From positions 3,844,001 through 3,908,000 of the forward strand of contig NZ_CP151650.1 of NCBI RefSeq assembly GCF_038397775.1: DNA of 64,000 nucleotides. The letters run 5' to 3'. The translations under genes and the position numbers were made by a program. Positions 42,790-52,159 of this stretch are shown one piece after another (position 1 is the stretch's first letter; every line of letters starts with the position of its first letter). The stretch is from Pseudomonas sp. RC10. Lineage in GTDB: Bacteria; Pseudomonadota; Gammaproteobacteria; Pseudomonadales; Pseudomonadaceae. The notes beneath the pieces are model-generated. The model worked only from the letters and a program-made list of their open reading frames with translations. It made no database searches and was not told the origin of the DNA.

Positions 42790-42876
42790 GTAGGAGTGAG
42801 CTTGCTCGCGATGGCGGGATATCAGTCACCTCTCAATTGACTGAACACATGCATTCGCGAGCAAGCTCACTCCTAC
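42790..42876. repeat. REPIN, GAGCTTGCTCGCGAT type
   Basis: Arms 42790-42812 and 42855-42876 are inverted repeats (GTAGGAGTGAGCTTGCTCGC and complement). It lies inside the msrB-dipZ gap, 59 bases upstream of dipZ. Confidence 0.9.
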
Positions 42877-42935
42877 AGGTACGTCGTCCGCCACACTGCA
42901 CGTAACTCTTTGATCCACCAGAAGGGAATTGACCC

Positions 42936-44756
42936 ATGCTCCTGATCATCCTTGCCTACCTCGGCGGCGTTCTGACCATCGTCAGCCCGTGCATTCTGCC
43001 GGTGCTGCCGTTTGTCTTCGCCCGCACCGGCCAACCCTTCGTCCGCAGCGGCCTGCCGTTGCTGGTGGGCATGGCCGTGACCTTCGCGCTGGTCGCCACC
43101 CTCGCGGCAGTCGGCGGGGGCTGGGTCGTGCAGCTCAACCAATATGGCCGTGGCCTGGCGCTGATCTTCGTTGCGCTGTTCGGCCTCACCTTGCTGCTGC
43201 CGAAACTGGCCGAGCGCCTGACCCGTCCGTTGGTGGCCGCGGGCAGCCGACTGTCTGAAAACGCAGGCGTGCAGGCCAAACCCAGCCCGTGGGCCTCGTT
43301 CATGATCGGTGTTGCAACGGGCCTGCTCTGGGCGCCGTGCGCAGGCCCGATCCTCGGTCTGGTGTTGACGGGCGCGGCATTGCAAGGCGCGAGCGTCGGC
43401 ACCACCTTGCTGCTGCTGGCCTACGCCGCGGGCGCCGCCACGTCACTGGCACTGGCGTTGTTGCTGGGGGGCAAGGTGTTCAGCGCGATGAAGCGTTCGC
43501 TGGGTGCTGGCGAGTGGATTCGCCGGGGGCTGGGCGCCGCGATGCTGGCGGGTGTCGCCGCCATCGCGCTGGGTCTGGACACCGGGATTCTGGCCCGTGT
43601 CTCGACCGCCTCTACCGGTGGCCTTGAACAATCGCTGGTGGGTCAGCTCACCGGCAAGGGCAAAGACAGCAACGTGATGCAAGGCGGTGCGATGATGGCG
43701 CAAAACATCCCCGGCAAGGATGAAGCGGGCGCGAGCATGCAAGCTTCTGGCGCGATGATGATGGCCGCGAAAAACAGCACATCGAGCCTGCCGGTCGAAG
43801 GCCAGCTGCCGTCCCTCGCCGGAGCAGTGCAATGGCTAAACTCCGCCCCACTGACCGCCGAACAGCTGAAAGGCAAGGTGGTGTTGGTGGATTTCTGGAC
43901 CTACTCCTGCATCAACTGCCTGCGCACCCTGCCCTACGTCAAAGCCTGGGCTGACAAATACCGCGATCAAGGCCTGGTGGTGATCGGCGTGCACGCCCCG
44001 GAATTCGCCTTCGAGCGCGACGTGAAAAACGTCACCAAGGCCATGGCCGATCTGGGCATCCATTACCCGGTGGCCATCGACAATGACTACAAAATCTGGC
44101 GCGCCTTCGACAACCAGTACTGGCCTGCCCATTACTTCGCCGACGCCAAGGGTCAGATTCGCTATCACCACTTCGGCGAAGGCGCCTATGACGAATCCGA
44201 GCGCGTGATTCAGGAGCTGTTGCGCGAAGCAGGCAATACTCAGATCACCACCGACCTGATCGACGCCAACGGCAATGGCGTGCAACAGGCCGCCGACATG
44301 GGCGAGGTTAAGTCGCCGGAAACCTACCTGGGCTTCGAGCGCGCCGAAAACTTCGTGTCGCCGGGCGGCGCCAAGGCTGATCGGGTCGCCAGCTACAGCA
44401 CCCCGCAAAGCCTGTCGCTGAACAATTGGGGCTTGGACGGCCAATGGAACATCAGCTCCGAGCGCGCCAGCCTGAACGCGCCCAACGGCAAGATCGTCTA
44501 TCGCTTCCACGCTCGCGACCTGCATCTGGTGCTCGGCCCTGGCAGCGACGGCAAGCCGGTGCGCTTCAAGGTCTCCCTCGACGGCAAGGCGCCGGGGGAT
44601 GCACACGGGACCGACATCGCGCCCGACGGCAATGGCACCGTCACAGAACAACGCCTGTACCAACTGGTGCGTCAGCCCGGCGACGTGGCGGACCACACCT
44701 TCAGCATCGAATTCAGCGATCCGGGCGTGTCCGCATACGCCTTCACCTTCGGTTGA
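42936..44756 (+). CDS. dipZ: DipZ-like CcdA-TlpA thiol-disulfide electron carrier
   Basis: This 606-residue fusion has an N-terminal CcdA-like membrane domain (residues 1-215) with the paired cysteines C19 (IVSPCILP) and C135 (LWAPCAGP). A methionine-rich linker (about 235-275) follows, then a periplasmic TlpA-like thioredoxin domain with C325-I-N-C328 in FWTYSCINCL. A C-terminal jelly-roll-like domain (about 450-606) is also found in DipZ. CcdA takes electrons from cytoplasmic thioredoxin and the TlpA domain passes them to periplasmic thiols. Sandwiched between exported MsrB and MsrA, it is the obvious reductant for both. Spacing to msrA is 27 bases. Confidence 0.92.
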   Translation: MLLIILAYLGGVLTIVSPCILPVLPFVFARTGQPFVRSGLPLLVGMAVTFALVATLAAVGGGWVVQLNQYGRGLALIFVALFGLTLLLPKLAERLTRPLVAAGSRLSENAGVQAKPSPWASFMIGVATGLLWAPCAGPILGLVLTGAALQGASVGTTLLLLAYAAGAATSLALALLLGGKVFSAMKRSLGAGEWIRRGLGAAMLAGVAAIALGLDTGILARVSTASTGGLEQSLVGQLTGKGKDSNVMQGGAMMAQNIPGKDEAGASMQASGAMMMAAKNSTSSLPVEGQLPSLAGAVQWLNSAPLTAEQLKGKVVLVDFWTYSCINCLRTLPYVKAWADKYRDQGLVVIGVHAPEFAFERDVKNVTKAMADLGIHYPVAIDNDYKIWRAFDNQYWPAHYFADAKGQIRYHHFGEGAYDESERVIQELLREAGNTQITTDLIDANGNGVQQAADMGEVKSPETYLGFERAENFVSPGGAKADRVASYSTPQSLSLNNWGLDGQWNISSERASLNAPNGKIVYRFHARDLHLVLGPGSDGKPVRFKVSLDGKAPGDAHGTDIAPDGNGTVTEQRLYQLVRQPGDVADHTFSIEFSDPGVSAYAFTFG

Positions 44757-44783
44757 TTCCACCCCGTTTCAGGAGTGTCAGAC

Positions 44784-45509
44784 ATGAAAAAATTCAACGT
44801 TTCCACCCTTCGCGCCGCGCTGCCTGACGGCCGCCGCATGGGCCTGCGCGTGCTACTGGGCGCTGCCCTGCTGCAAACCGCCGCCTGCTCCTTCGCCGCC
44901 GAAGACGCCGTGAGCATCGCCCCGCCTATAAAGGATGAAGCCGTGAAGACCGCCGGGACCGAGACCGCCGTGTTTGCGGGCGGTTGTTTCTGGGGCGTTC
45001 AAGGCGTGTTCCAGCACGTGCAAGGGGTGAAGAAAGCTGTATCCGGTTACGCCGGGGGCAAGGCCGACACCGCGCAGTATGAGCGCGTAAGCGAAGGCGA
45101 CACCGGGCATGCCGAGTCGGTGGAAGTCACCTTCGACCCGTCGCAAGTCAGCTACGGCACGCTGCTGCAAGTGTTCTTCTCCGTGGCCCACAACCCGACG
45201 GAGCTCAACCGTCAGGGGCCGGACCGTGGCACGCAATACCGCTCGGCGATCTTCCCGGAAAGCCCCGAACAGCAAGCCGTGGCCCAGGCTTATATCGCGC
45301 AACTGGACAGCGCCAAATCGTTCAATGCGCCCATCGTGACCAAGATCGAGACCTATAACGGTTTCTATCCGGCGGAGGACTACCACCAGAATTTCCTGAC
45401 CACCCACCCGACCTACCCGTACATCGTGATCAACGATTTGCCCAAGGTCGGCCAGCTCAAGCAACTGTTCGCCGACCGCTACAGCGAACAGCCGGTGCTG
45501 GTGAAATAA
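44784..45509 (+). CDS. msrA: Exported methionine-S-sulfoxide reductase MsrA
   Basis: This 241-residue protein has a signal peptide (MGLRVLLGAALLQTAACSFA, likely cut after about residue 38) followed by a complete MsrA domain with catalytic C68 in AGGCFWG. GYAGG, VEVTFDPSQVSYGTLL and the Asp/Glu-rich QGPDRGTQYRSAIF segment follow. It reduces the S-sulfoxide of methionine. The ATG at 44784 follows AGGAG at eight bases; a GTG at 44775 overlaps that ribosome site and is rejected. It ends the msrB-dipZ-msrA operon; a terminator lies at 45581. Together the enzymes repair both methionine sulfoxide forms in the periplasm. Confidence 0.93.
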   Translation: MKKFNVSTLRAALPDGRRMGLRVLLGAALLQTAACSFAAEDAVSIAPPIKDEAVKTAGTETAVFAGGCFWGVQGVFQHVQGVKKAVSGYAGGKADTAQYERVSEGDTGHAESVEVTFDPSQVSYGTLLQVFFSVAHNPTELNRQGPDRGTQYRSAIFPESPEQQAVAQAYIAQLDSAKSFNAPIVTKIETYNGFYPAEDYHQNFLTTHPTYPYIVINDLPKVGQLKQLFADRYSEQPVLVK

Positions 45510-45868
45510 CCCGCAGCACTTGTTACAGCGGGCCGCACCGCCCGCGAGCCCTGCGTACACACCCCGAACTCTCCTCGTTTGGCGCCCTTATCGGGCGCCT
45601 TTTTTTGCGCGTGTAAAAATCGTCATCGATTTTTTAGCCCGTGACATCCGTCTGTCGCCAAAGCCGGGCTACGCTGATTCAACCTTCGCCGCCGCACGAT
45701 CCCTTGCCTGCCTGGAATGTATTCGAAAGCGGGCCGGTCGAAGCGCTCTGGATGGCGCGTTACAGCCAGCCGCACTGTCCATTCCCACGTCAAAAGAGGC
45801 GCACGAGCGTCCAATACAGCCGTGACGTATTCAGCAAGACTCACCGTTCAAAAAACCGGAGCCTGATC
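45510..45868. other. Intergenic region between msrA and katA
   Basis: It contains the msrA terminator and a second, AT-rich stem (AAAAATCG 45615-45622 with CGATTTTT 45627-45634). The remainder should hold the katA promoter; no clear OxyR site was found by eye. Confidence 0.5.
45581..45607 (+). terminator. Rho-independent terminator after msrA
   Basis: GGCGCCC (45581-45587), five-base loop, GGGCGCC (45593-45599), followed by TTTTTTT. It ends the msrB-dipZ-msrA transcript. Confidence 0.92.
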
Positions 45869-47305
45869 ATGAATAAACTGACCACCGTGGCGGGTGCACC
45901 CGTCGTCGACAACCAGAACTCGCAGTCCGCCGGCCCTCGCGGCCCGCTGATGCTGCAGGACGTGTGGTTGCTGGAAAAACTGGCGCACTTCGACCGTGAA
46001 GTGATCCCGGAGCGTCGCATGCATGCCAAGGGTTCGGGCGCGTTCGGCACCTTCACCGTGACCCACGACATCACGCGCTACACCAAAGCCAGGCTGTTTT
46101 CGGACATCGGCAAGAAGACCGATATTTTCATCCGTTTCTCGACCGTGGCCGGTGAGCGCGGCGCGGCCGATGCCGAACGTGACATTCGCGGCTTTGCGGT
46201 CAAGTTCTACACCGAACAAGGCAACTGGGACCTCGTCGGCAACAACACCCCGGTGTTCTTCCTGCGCGACCCGCTGAAATTCCCCGACTTGAACCACGCG
46301 ATCAAACGCGACCCGCGCACCAACCTGCGCAGCGCTGACAACAACTGGGATTTCTGGAGTTCGTTGCCCGAGGCACTGCACCAGGTAACGGTGGTCATGA
46401 GTGACCGAGGCTTGCCGAAATCCTATCGCCACATGCACGGTTTTGGCAGCCACACCTTCAGTTTCATCAGCCCGCAGAATGAGCGCTTCTGGGTCAAGTT
46501 CACTCTGAAAACCCAACAGGGCATCGAGAACCTGACCGATCAGGAAGCCGCTGATCTGGTGGCTGGCGACCGCGAAACGCACCAGCGCGACCTGTACGAC
46601 AGCATCGAAAACGGTGACTTCCCGCAGTGGAAGCTGTTCGTGCAGATCATGCCGGAGCAGGACGCCAACACTTACAAAATCCACCCGTTCGACCTGACCA
46701 AAGTCTGGCCGCACGCGGACTATCCGCTGATCGAAGTCGGCACCCTGGAGCTGAACCGCAACCCGGAAAACTATTTCCACGACGTCGAGCAGGCCGCGTT
46801 CAACCCGGCCAACGTGGTGCCGGGCATCAGCTTCTCGCCGGACAAAATGCTGCAGGGCCGTCTGTTCTCTTATGGCGATGCGCAGCGCTACCGTCTGGGC
46901 GTCAACCATCACCAGATCCCGGTCAACGCTCCGCAGTGCCCGGTCAACAGCTACCACCGCGACGGCCAGATGCGGGTCAACGCCAACGCAGGCGGCACCA
47001 TCGGCTACGAGCCCAACAGCAAGGGCGCGTGGGTCGAGCAGCCGGATTTCTCCGAGCCACCGCTGGAACTGCACGGCGCGGCAGCGAACTGGGATTTCCG
47101 CAAAGACGACGATGACTATTACTCTCAGCCTCGCGCCCTGTTCCGCCTGATGACGCCAGCGCAGCAACAGGTGCTGTTCGACAACACCGCACGGGCCATC
47201 AGCGGCGCGTCGGCGCTGGTCAAACAGCGTCACATCGGCAACTGCACCCAGGCCGATCCGGCGTACGGCGCGGGCGTTGCAGCGGCCATCGAGAAGCTTG
47301 GCTAA
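45869..47305 (+). CDS. katA: Monofunctional haem catalase KatA
   Basis: This 478-residue small-subunit (clade 3) catalase breaks hydrogen peroxide into water and oxygen. The catalytic His is in [12 protein letters not shown], the Asn is in the [19 protein letters not shown] region, and the haem-ligand Tyr is in [14 protein letters not shown]. The start [29 protein letters not shown] resembles P. aeruginosa KatA, which is also about 480 residues, so I chose ATG 45869 rather than a 76-codon longer frame. GGAG at six to ten bases upstream is the ribosome site. Placed right after the methionine-sulfoxide operon, it adds to an oxidant-defence cluster, but has its own transcription unit. Confidence 0.95.
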   Translation: MNKLTTVAGAPVVDNQNSQSAGPRGPLMLQDVWLLEKLAHFDREVIPERRMHAKGSGAFGTFTVTHDITRYTKARLFSDIGKKTDIFIRFSTVAGERGAADAERDIRGFAVKFYTEQGNWDLVGNNTPVFFLRDPLKFPDLNHAIKRDPRTNLRSADNNWDFWSSLPEALHQVTVVMSDRGLPKSYRHMHGFGSHTFSFISPQNERFWVKFTLKTQQGIENLTDQEAADLVAGDRETHQRDLYDSIENGDFPQWKLFVQIMPEQDANTYKIHPFDLTKVWPHADYPLIEVGTLELNRNPENYFHDVEQAAFNPANVVPGISFSPDKMLQGRLFSYGDAQRYRLGVNHHQIPVNAPQCPVNSYHRDGQMRVNANAGGTIGYEPNSKGAWVEQPDFSEPPLELHGAAANWDFRKDDDDYYSQPRALFRLMTPAQQQVLFDNTARAISGASALVKQRHIGNCTQADPAYGAGVAAAIEKLG

Positions 47306-47325
47306 CGCAACGTCAGCGTTGACAG

Positions 47326-47364
47326 AAAGGGGTGTTCAGGCCACGGTACTGACACCCCTTTTTT
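47326..47364 (+). terminator. Rho-independent terminator after katA
   Basis: AAAGGGGTGT (47326-47335) pairs with ACACCCCTTT (47352-47361) with a 16-base loop that can partly pair, followed by TTT. It lies 20 bases after the katA stop. Confidence 0.85.
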
Positions 47365-47406
47365 CTTGAGTGCTGCCCGTCAGCGCTCTGTGACCGAGCT
47401 TTCGCC

Positions 47407-48357
47407 ATGAACGAACTCCAGCAATTGAATGAAAGCCACGGCCTGCTGCTGGTGTTCGTCAACGTGCTGCTGGAGCAGATCGGTCTGCCGGTTCCGGCGT
47501 ACCCCACCCTCATCGTCACAGGCGCATTGGCCATGCAGAGCAAACCACTGCTGGGCGCCGGGGTGCTGGTGGCGATGTTCGCCTGCCTGATCGCCGACAC
47601 CCTCTGGTACTTCGCGGGCAAGCGCTATGGCGGCGTGCTGCTGAAGTCCATCTGCAAGATTTCCCTTTCTCAAGACACCTGCATCCGTCAGGGCTTGAAT
47701 GTCTACGACCGGGTCGGACCCCGGGCGATGCTGCTGTCCAAATTCCTGCCCGGCGCGGGCGCGCTGGTGACGACGGTCGCGGGCATGAACGCCACGCCGT
47801 TTGCGCTGTTCATGCGTTATTCGCTGGCAGGGTCGTTCATCTGGGCGGGATCGGCGCTGTTGCTGGGCATGCTGTTTACCGATGCGATCATCCCGTTGCT
47901 GGGGTGGCTGACGGGTTACCTGCCGCTGGCCATCGGCGGTGTGCTGCTGGCACTGGCGCTGTTCATCGGCTGGAAATACTGGAAGCGCCGTCGCCTGATG
48001 AAGCGCACGTCGAAGGTGCCACGCATCACCGTGCCGCAACTGCTGGCCCTGCGTGACACGGTCGACATGCCGCTGATCATCGACGTTCGCCCCACATTTC
48101 ACACCGCCGTGGTCGAAGGCATACCCGGTGCGCTGTCCATCAGCCTCGAAGAACCCCTCGACCCGTGGCTCGATCAGTTGAGCGATGTCGACATGGTGTT
48201 TTATTGCGCCTGCCCCAACGAGCTGTCCGCAGCGTTGTTGGCGGAAAAGCTGCGGGCACGCGGGCTGACGCGGGGCAAGGCGCTGATCGGCGGTCTGGAC
48301 GCCTGGCGCGAGGCGCACCCTGACCAGAACATCCCCGGACAGGCCGCCACCGCCTGA
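47407..48357 (+). CDS. DedA-family membrane protein fused to a rhodanese domain
   Basis: This 316-residue protein has an N-terminal DedA/SNARE-associated (VTT) domain with several membrane helices (residues about 15-195). It includes LEQIGLPVPAYPTLIVTGAL and the conserved KFLPGAGALVTTVAGMNATPFALFMRYSLAGSFIWA loop. A cytoplasmic rhodanese domain (about 210-310) follows, with IIDVRPTFHTAVVEGIPGALSI and an active-site-like FYCACPNELSAA. DedA proteins move lipids or help keep membrane potential; rhodaneses transfer sulfur or sense thiols. The fusion is found in several Pseudomonas but its role is not known to me. The ribosome site is weak, and ATG 47407 is the first start. Confidence 0.87.
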   Translation: MNELQQLNESHGLLLVFVNVLLEQIGLPVPAYPTLIVTGALAMQSKPLLGAGVLVAMFACLIADTLWYFAGKRYGGVLLKSICKISLSQDTCIRQGLNVYDRVGPRAMLLSKFLPGAGALVTTVAGMNATPFALFMRYSLAGSFIWAGSALLLGMLFTDAIIPLLGWLTGYLPLAIGGVLLALALFIGWKYWKRRRLMKRTSKVPRITVPQLLALRDTVDMPLIIDVRPTFHTAVVEGIPGALSISLEEPLDPWLDQLSDVDMVFYCACPNELSAALLAEKLRARGLTRGKALIGGLDAWREAHPDQNIPGQAATA

Positions 48358-48378
48358 TCATTCGGCGACGCCGGACGT

Positions 48379-48470
48379 CTGTAGGAGCGAATTCATTCGC
48401 GAGGCGGCGTTTCGGACGGTGAATATTCATCGTCTGTACTGGCCAATCGCGAATAAATTCGCTCCCGCAG
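48379..48470. repeat. REPIN, GAATTCATTCGCGA type
   Basis: Arms 48379-48402 and 48447-48470 are inverted repeats with two mismatches; spacer 44 bases. Lies between convergent genes. Confidence 0.9.
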
Positions 48471-48549
48471 AGGTATGCGCCGAGCCTTGAGCCCCCGAAA
48501 CGGTGCCAGATACCGTCAAGCCGTCAGGGCTTATTGAATCGCGCCGACG

Positions 48550-49290
48550 TTAATGCAACACACTCTGCAAAAACTGCCGGGTCCGAGGATGCTCCGGTGC
48601 CGAAAAGATCTGCGCCGGAGGGCCCATTTCGACGATTTTGCCGCCGTCGAAGAACACCACGCGGTCGGCCACTTCACGGGCGAAGCCCATTTCATGGGTG
48701 ACGACGATCATGGTCATGCCCTCCGCCGCCAGGCCCTTCATCACGCTCAGCACCTCGCCGACGGTTTCCGGGTCCAGCGCGGAGGTCGGCTCATCGAACA
48801 GCAACAAACGCGGCTTCATCGCCAGCGCGCGGACGATCGCCACCCGCTGTTGCTGCCCACCGGACAACTCGCTGGGGTAACCGTCGGCCTTGTGCTTGAG
48901 GCCCACCCGGTCCAGCAACGCCAGCGCATTGGCCTGAGCATCGGCCTTGCTCACACCCTTGACCTTGACCGGCGCCAGAATCATGTTGGCCATCACCGTC
49001 ATGTGCGGGAACAGGGTGTAATCCTGAAACACCATGCCAATGTCCTCGCGCAGACGGGCCATGGCCTTGCGGTCGTCTGCCCGCACCGACTCGCCACCGC
49101 CGACCACCACACTTCCCGCAGACGGCGCTTCGAGGCTGTTGAGGCAGCGAATGAACGTGGACTTGCCCGAACCGCTGGGGCCGATGATCACCACCACCTC
49201 CCCTTGCGCCACGTCCAGATCGACGCCCTTGACCACTTCCACCGACCCGAAGTGTTTATGCAGTCCACGGACTGTCAGCATGCTCTTCAT
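48550..49290 (-). CDS. Amino-acid-type ABC transporter ATPase
   Basis: This 246-residue GlnQ-class ATPase has Walker [11 protein letters not shown]-loop [11 protein letters not shown], signature [14 protein letters not shown] and [20 protein letters not shown]. It overlaps the end of the argininosuccinate-lyase-like gene by four bases (ATGA). It is the last gene of a five-gene minus-strand operon (binding protein, two permeases, lyase, ATPase). The permeases and binding protein are encoded directly upstream, so the importer is complete. The order, with the enzyme between permease and ATPase, ties the lyase to the imported compound. Confidence 0.92.
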   Translation of the reverse strand: MKSMLTVRGLHKHFGSVEVVKGVDLDVAQGEVVVIIGPSGSGKSTFIRCLNSLEAPSAGSVVVGGGESVRADDRKAMARLREDIGMVFQDYTLFPHMTVMANMILAPVKVKGVSKADAQANALALLDRVGLKHKADGYPSELSGGQQQRVAIVRALAMKPRLLLFDEPTSALDPETVGEVLSVMKGLAAEGMTMIVVTHEMGFAREVADRVVFFDGGKIVEMGPPAQIFSAPEHPRTRQFLQSVLH

Positions 49291-50789
49291 AGGCCGGCCT
49301 GCGCACGGGTGGCCGCCTGGAGTTTTTCCTGCGCGGCAAGCAGACGATCACGGCGCGCCTGATTGGCCTGACGCTCGACCTGCAACCGGGCGTCGGCGCG
49401 CAGCAGGCTCGGGCGCAGGGACGACAACGCCGGGCCTCCCGCCGAATCCCGGGACTGCACGTTGGCGGTCGGGTCCAGGCACTCGCGCACCTTGCCGGCG
49501 GGCAGGTTCAGTGCGTGCCCGAGTTGCTCCATCGCGCAGATGTCGACCATGTCGGTGTCGATCCGGTGCGCCGGTAGACCGGCGTCCATGGCCATGCGCA
49601 CCGCCGCGCCAACGATGTGATGGGCCTCGCGGAACGACAGGTCGGCTTCGCGCACGATGAGGTCAGCCAGCCCCGTTGCCGTGGAGAAGTCTTCACCGGC
49701 GCGCTTCACCGCCAACTCGACATTCGGCGTCGCGGTGCGCAGCACCAGATCGAGCAGTTTCAGGCAGCGCAGGCTTTCTTCCGCCGCCTCCCAGAACCCT
49801 CGGGTGCCTTCACGGTTGGCGTCGCCGGTGTGGGAGAAGTTGCTGCCCTTGACCGTGACGCTGGCCGCCATCAGCAACCCGATGATGTGCCCGCTGCGGC
49901 CCTTGAGGTATTCCAGCACCGTGGGGTTTTTCTTTTGCGGCATGATGCTCGACGTCGCCGCGACGCTGTCGGGGAAGTCGATCAGGCTGAATTCGTGGGT
50001 GCTCCAGACGAAATAATCCTGCGCCACCCGACTCCAGAACACCGACAGCAAACTCAGGTGCGACAGGCTTTCGAGGATGAAATCCCGCGACCCCACGGCG
50101 TCCAGCGCATTGTCGAGGTAGCCGTCAAAGCCCAGCAATTCAGCCGTGCGTGCCCGGTCAATGTCGAACGGCGTCCCGGCGAAGGCCGCCGCGCCCAGCG
50201 GGCTCTGGTTCATCGACGCCAAGGTCTGGGTCAGGCGCTGGCAATCACGGGCCAGGGCCTGCTCCACTGCCGACAGGTAATAACCATAGGTGATCGGCTG
50301 CGCCGGTTGTAGGTGGGTGTAACCGGGCATCACCACTTCGGCGAAAACCTCGGCGTTGTTGAGGGCGGTCTGACGGGCTTGAATCAGCGCGTCGATCAAC
50401 GCCATCAACACCTCGCGGCAGCGCAGCCGGTCGAGGGTCGCGAGGATGTCATTGCGGCTGCGACCGGTGTGCAGGCGGCCGCCGACGTCGGTGCCGATCT
50501 GCTCGATCAAATGCGCTTCGTAATTGAAATAGGCGTCTTCGCGGGACGGGTCGAGGGTGACCACGCCAGGCCCCGCCGCCTCCATGTCCAGCACGCCCTT
50601 GGCCAGGGCGGTCGCGTGTTCGTCGCGAATCAGGCCCTGTTCGGCGAGCATCAGGATATGCGCCTTGTTGACGTTGCCCAGGTTGAGGAAGCCATCGGCA
50701 AACCCTTCCAGACGGGGCCGGTAAATGTACTCGTTGACCTCGGGGGCGGTGGCTTCTTTCAAGCGACGACTGACTTTGGATTCTTGCAT
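49287..50789 (-). CDS. Argininosuccinate lyase-like enzyme in an ABC transporter operon
   Basis: This 500-residue protein belongs to the aspartase/fumarase superfamily and is closest to argininosuccinate lyase. It has [29 protein letters not shown] and the signature loop [18 protein letters not shown] with the catalytic Ser. ATG 50789 follows AAGGGA at good spacing. It is longer than housekeeping ArgH (about 460), with an N-terminal extension and a C-terminal tail after residue 470 rich in Arg and Gln. Its place inside an importer operon, away from arginine genes, argues for a catabolic role: releasing fumarate from an N-succinyl amino acid such as argininosuccinate, EDDS or a related opine-like compound. 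The substrate is inferred. Confidence 0.8.
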   Translation of the reverse strand: MQESKVSRRLKEATAPEVNEYIYRPRLEGFADGFLNLGNVNKAHILMLAEQGLIRDEHATALAKGVLDMEAAGPGVVTLDPSREDAYFNYEAHLIEQIGTDVGGRLHTGRSRNDILATLDRLRCREVLMALIDALIQARQTALNNAEVFAEVVMPGYTHLQPAQPITYGYYLSAVEQALARDCQRLTQTLASMNQSPLGAAAFAGTPFDIDRARTAELLGFDGYLDNALDAVGSRDFILESLSHLSLLSVFWSRVAQDYFVWSTHEFSLIDFPDSVAATSSIMPQKKNPTVLEYLKGRSGHIIGLLMAASVTVKGSNFSHTGDANREGTRGFWEAAEESLRCLKLLDLVLRTATPNVELAVKRAGEDFSTATGLADLIVREADLSFREAHHIVGAAVRMAMDAGLPAHRIDTDMVDICAMEQLGHALNLPAGKVRECLDPTANVQSRDSAGGPALSSLRPSLLRADARLQVERQANQARRDRLLAAQEKLQAATRAQAGL

Positions 50790-50800
50790 GATCACATCCC

Positions 50801-51478
50801 TTAACGAGTGGTGCGCATCGCCGGGCGACCCAGGCGACGTTCGAGATAACGGCTGAGCCAGCTCAGCAATGAACAGATGACGAAGTACACCAGCAGCACT
50901 GCGCCGTAGACCGCGAAGGCAGGGCTGACGCCGGTCATGACCGTGGAACGCTCGACGATGATCTGCCCGACTTTAAGAAACTCGCTGACGCCCACCAGTG
51001 CACCCAGCGATGTGGCTTGCACCAACATCGTCAGCAGCCCGGTGTACGCCGGCAAAATGGCTTTCATCGACTGCGGCGCAATGACGTGCAGGTAGATCTG
51101 CCAAGGGCGCAGGCCCAGGGTCCAGGCGCTTTTCCACTGGTGCCGGTTCACCGACTCCAGTCCGCCGCGCACGATTTCGATACCATTGGCGCTGCCCCAT
51201 AACGTCAGGCCCGTGACCACCGCTGCGAACGGACTCAGGTCGAGGCCGAACATCGGCGCACCGAAGAAAATGAAGAACACATTCACAATCAGCGGGATCG
51301 AGCGGAACAGCTCGACGTAGCCGTGAATCGTCCACCACAGCAGCCGGTTCTTGAGGGTGGCGAGCACCCCGAACACCGTTGAGATAAGCGTGGTGAACAG
51401 CAGGATCACCAGCGCCAGGCGCACGGTCATCCACAGGCCCTTGAGGACGAAGCCCCAGTTTTCGATCAGAAAGTTCAT
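50801..51478 (-). CDS. Amino-acid-type ABC transporter permease (second)
   Basis: This 225-residue HisM-class permease has membrane helices from FVLKGLWMTVRLALVILLFTTLISTVFGVLATL onward and the EAA-like loop RGGLESVNRHQWKSAWTLGLRPWQIYLHVIAPQSMKAILPAYTGLLTMLVQATSLGALVGVSEFL at about residues 120-180. It follows the first permease after only a few bases and precedes the lyase gene by 11 bases. Its C-terminus is basic. It forms the membrane channel with the other permease. Confidence 0.92.
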   Translation of the reverse strand: MNFLIENWGFVLKGLWMTVRLALVILLFTTLISTVFGVLATLKNRLLWWTIHGYVELFRSIPLIVNVFFIFFGAPMFGLDLSPFAAVVTGLTLWGSANGIEIVRGGLESVNRHQWKSAWTLGLRPWQIYLHVIAPQSMKAILPAYTGLLTMLVQATSLGALVGVSEFLKVGQIIVERSTVMTGVSPAFAVYGAVLLVYFVICSLLSWLSRYLERRLGRPAMRTTR

Positions 51479-51484
51479 GGGGCC

Positions 51485-52147
51485 TCAGTGCCGGAAAGGC
51501 CGTTGCAGGTGGGCAGACAAGCGACCGGTCAGCAAGGACAGGATCGCCACCAGAATCAGGTACATCACGCAGATCGCACTGAACATCTCGATGGCCCGGA
51601 AATCCGTGGCGATGCGGTCCACCGCCACGAACGTCAGCTCCGCGAGACCGATGGCCTGCAAGTACGACGAGTTCTTCAGCAGCGAAATCGACGTATTCAG
51701 CACGGCCGGCAAGCTGGTACGAAACGCGATCGGCAAGGCCACCAGATAAAAATACTGATGAGGCTTGAGGCTCAGCGCCATGCTCGCTTCACGCATCTTG
51801 TGCTCCACCGTGGCCAGCCCGCCGCGCATGTTCTCCACCTGATAGGCCCCTGCCCACAGCGACAGGCAGACCACGCCGGACCAGAACAGCGACAGCTCCA
51901 GGCCAATCGCAGGCAGGCCGTAAAAGATGAAGAACAACTGCACCAGAATCGGCGTGTTGCGGATCAGCTCCACGTACAGCACCACGATCTGCGACAGCAG
52001 CGGGATGCGGAAGGACCGCACCGCGCCGCCGAGAATGCCGATCAGCAGCGACGCCCCGATGGCCAGCAGCGAGACCCGCAGCGTCATCAACACGCCGTCG
52101 AGCAAAGCTGGCCATTGCGCCACCAGGTAATTGAAATCGAAGTCCAT
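51485..52147 (-). CDS. Amino-acid-type ABC transporter permease (first)
   Basis: This 220-residue GlnP/HisQ-class permease has the segments GVLMTLRVSLLAIGASLLIGILGGAVRSF, ELIRNTPILVQLFFIFYGLPAIGLELS and the loop GGLATVEHKMREASMALSLKPHQYFYLVALPIAFRTSLPAVLNTSISLLKNSSYLQAIGLAEL. The ATG at 52147 is 12 bases from the binding-protein stop. Order binding protein, permease, permease is normal for polar amino-acid importers. It resembles the second permease in the shared EAA-loop region. Confidence 0.92.
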   Translation of the reverse strand: MDFDFNYLVAQWPALLDGVLMTLRVSLLAIGASLLIGILGGAVRSFRIPLLSQIVVLYVELIRNTPILVQLFFIFYGLPAIGLELSLFWSGVVCLSLWAGAYQVENMRGGLATVEHKMREASMALSLKPHQYFYLVALPIAFRTSLPAVLNTSISLLKNSSYLQAIGLAELTFVAVDRIATDFRAIEMFSAICVMYLILVAILSLLTGRLSAHLQRPFRH

Positions 52148-52159
52148 GGGGGTGCCCGA

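Noticed and set aside
45615..45634. AT-rich stem AAAAATCG/CGATTTTT as a second terminator or OxyR site
   Set aside because: Weak stem, no GC core and no OxyR pattern; left undecided in the intergenic note.
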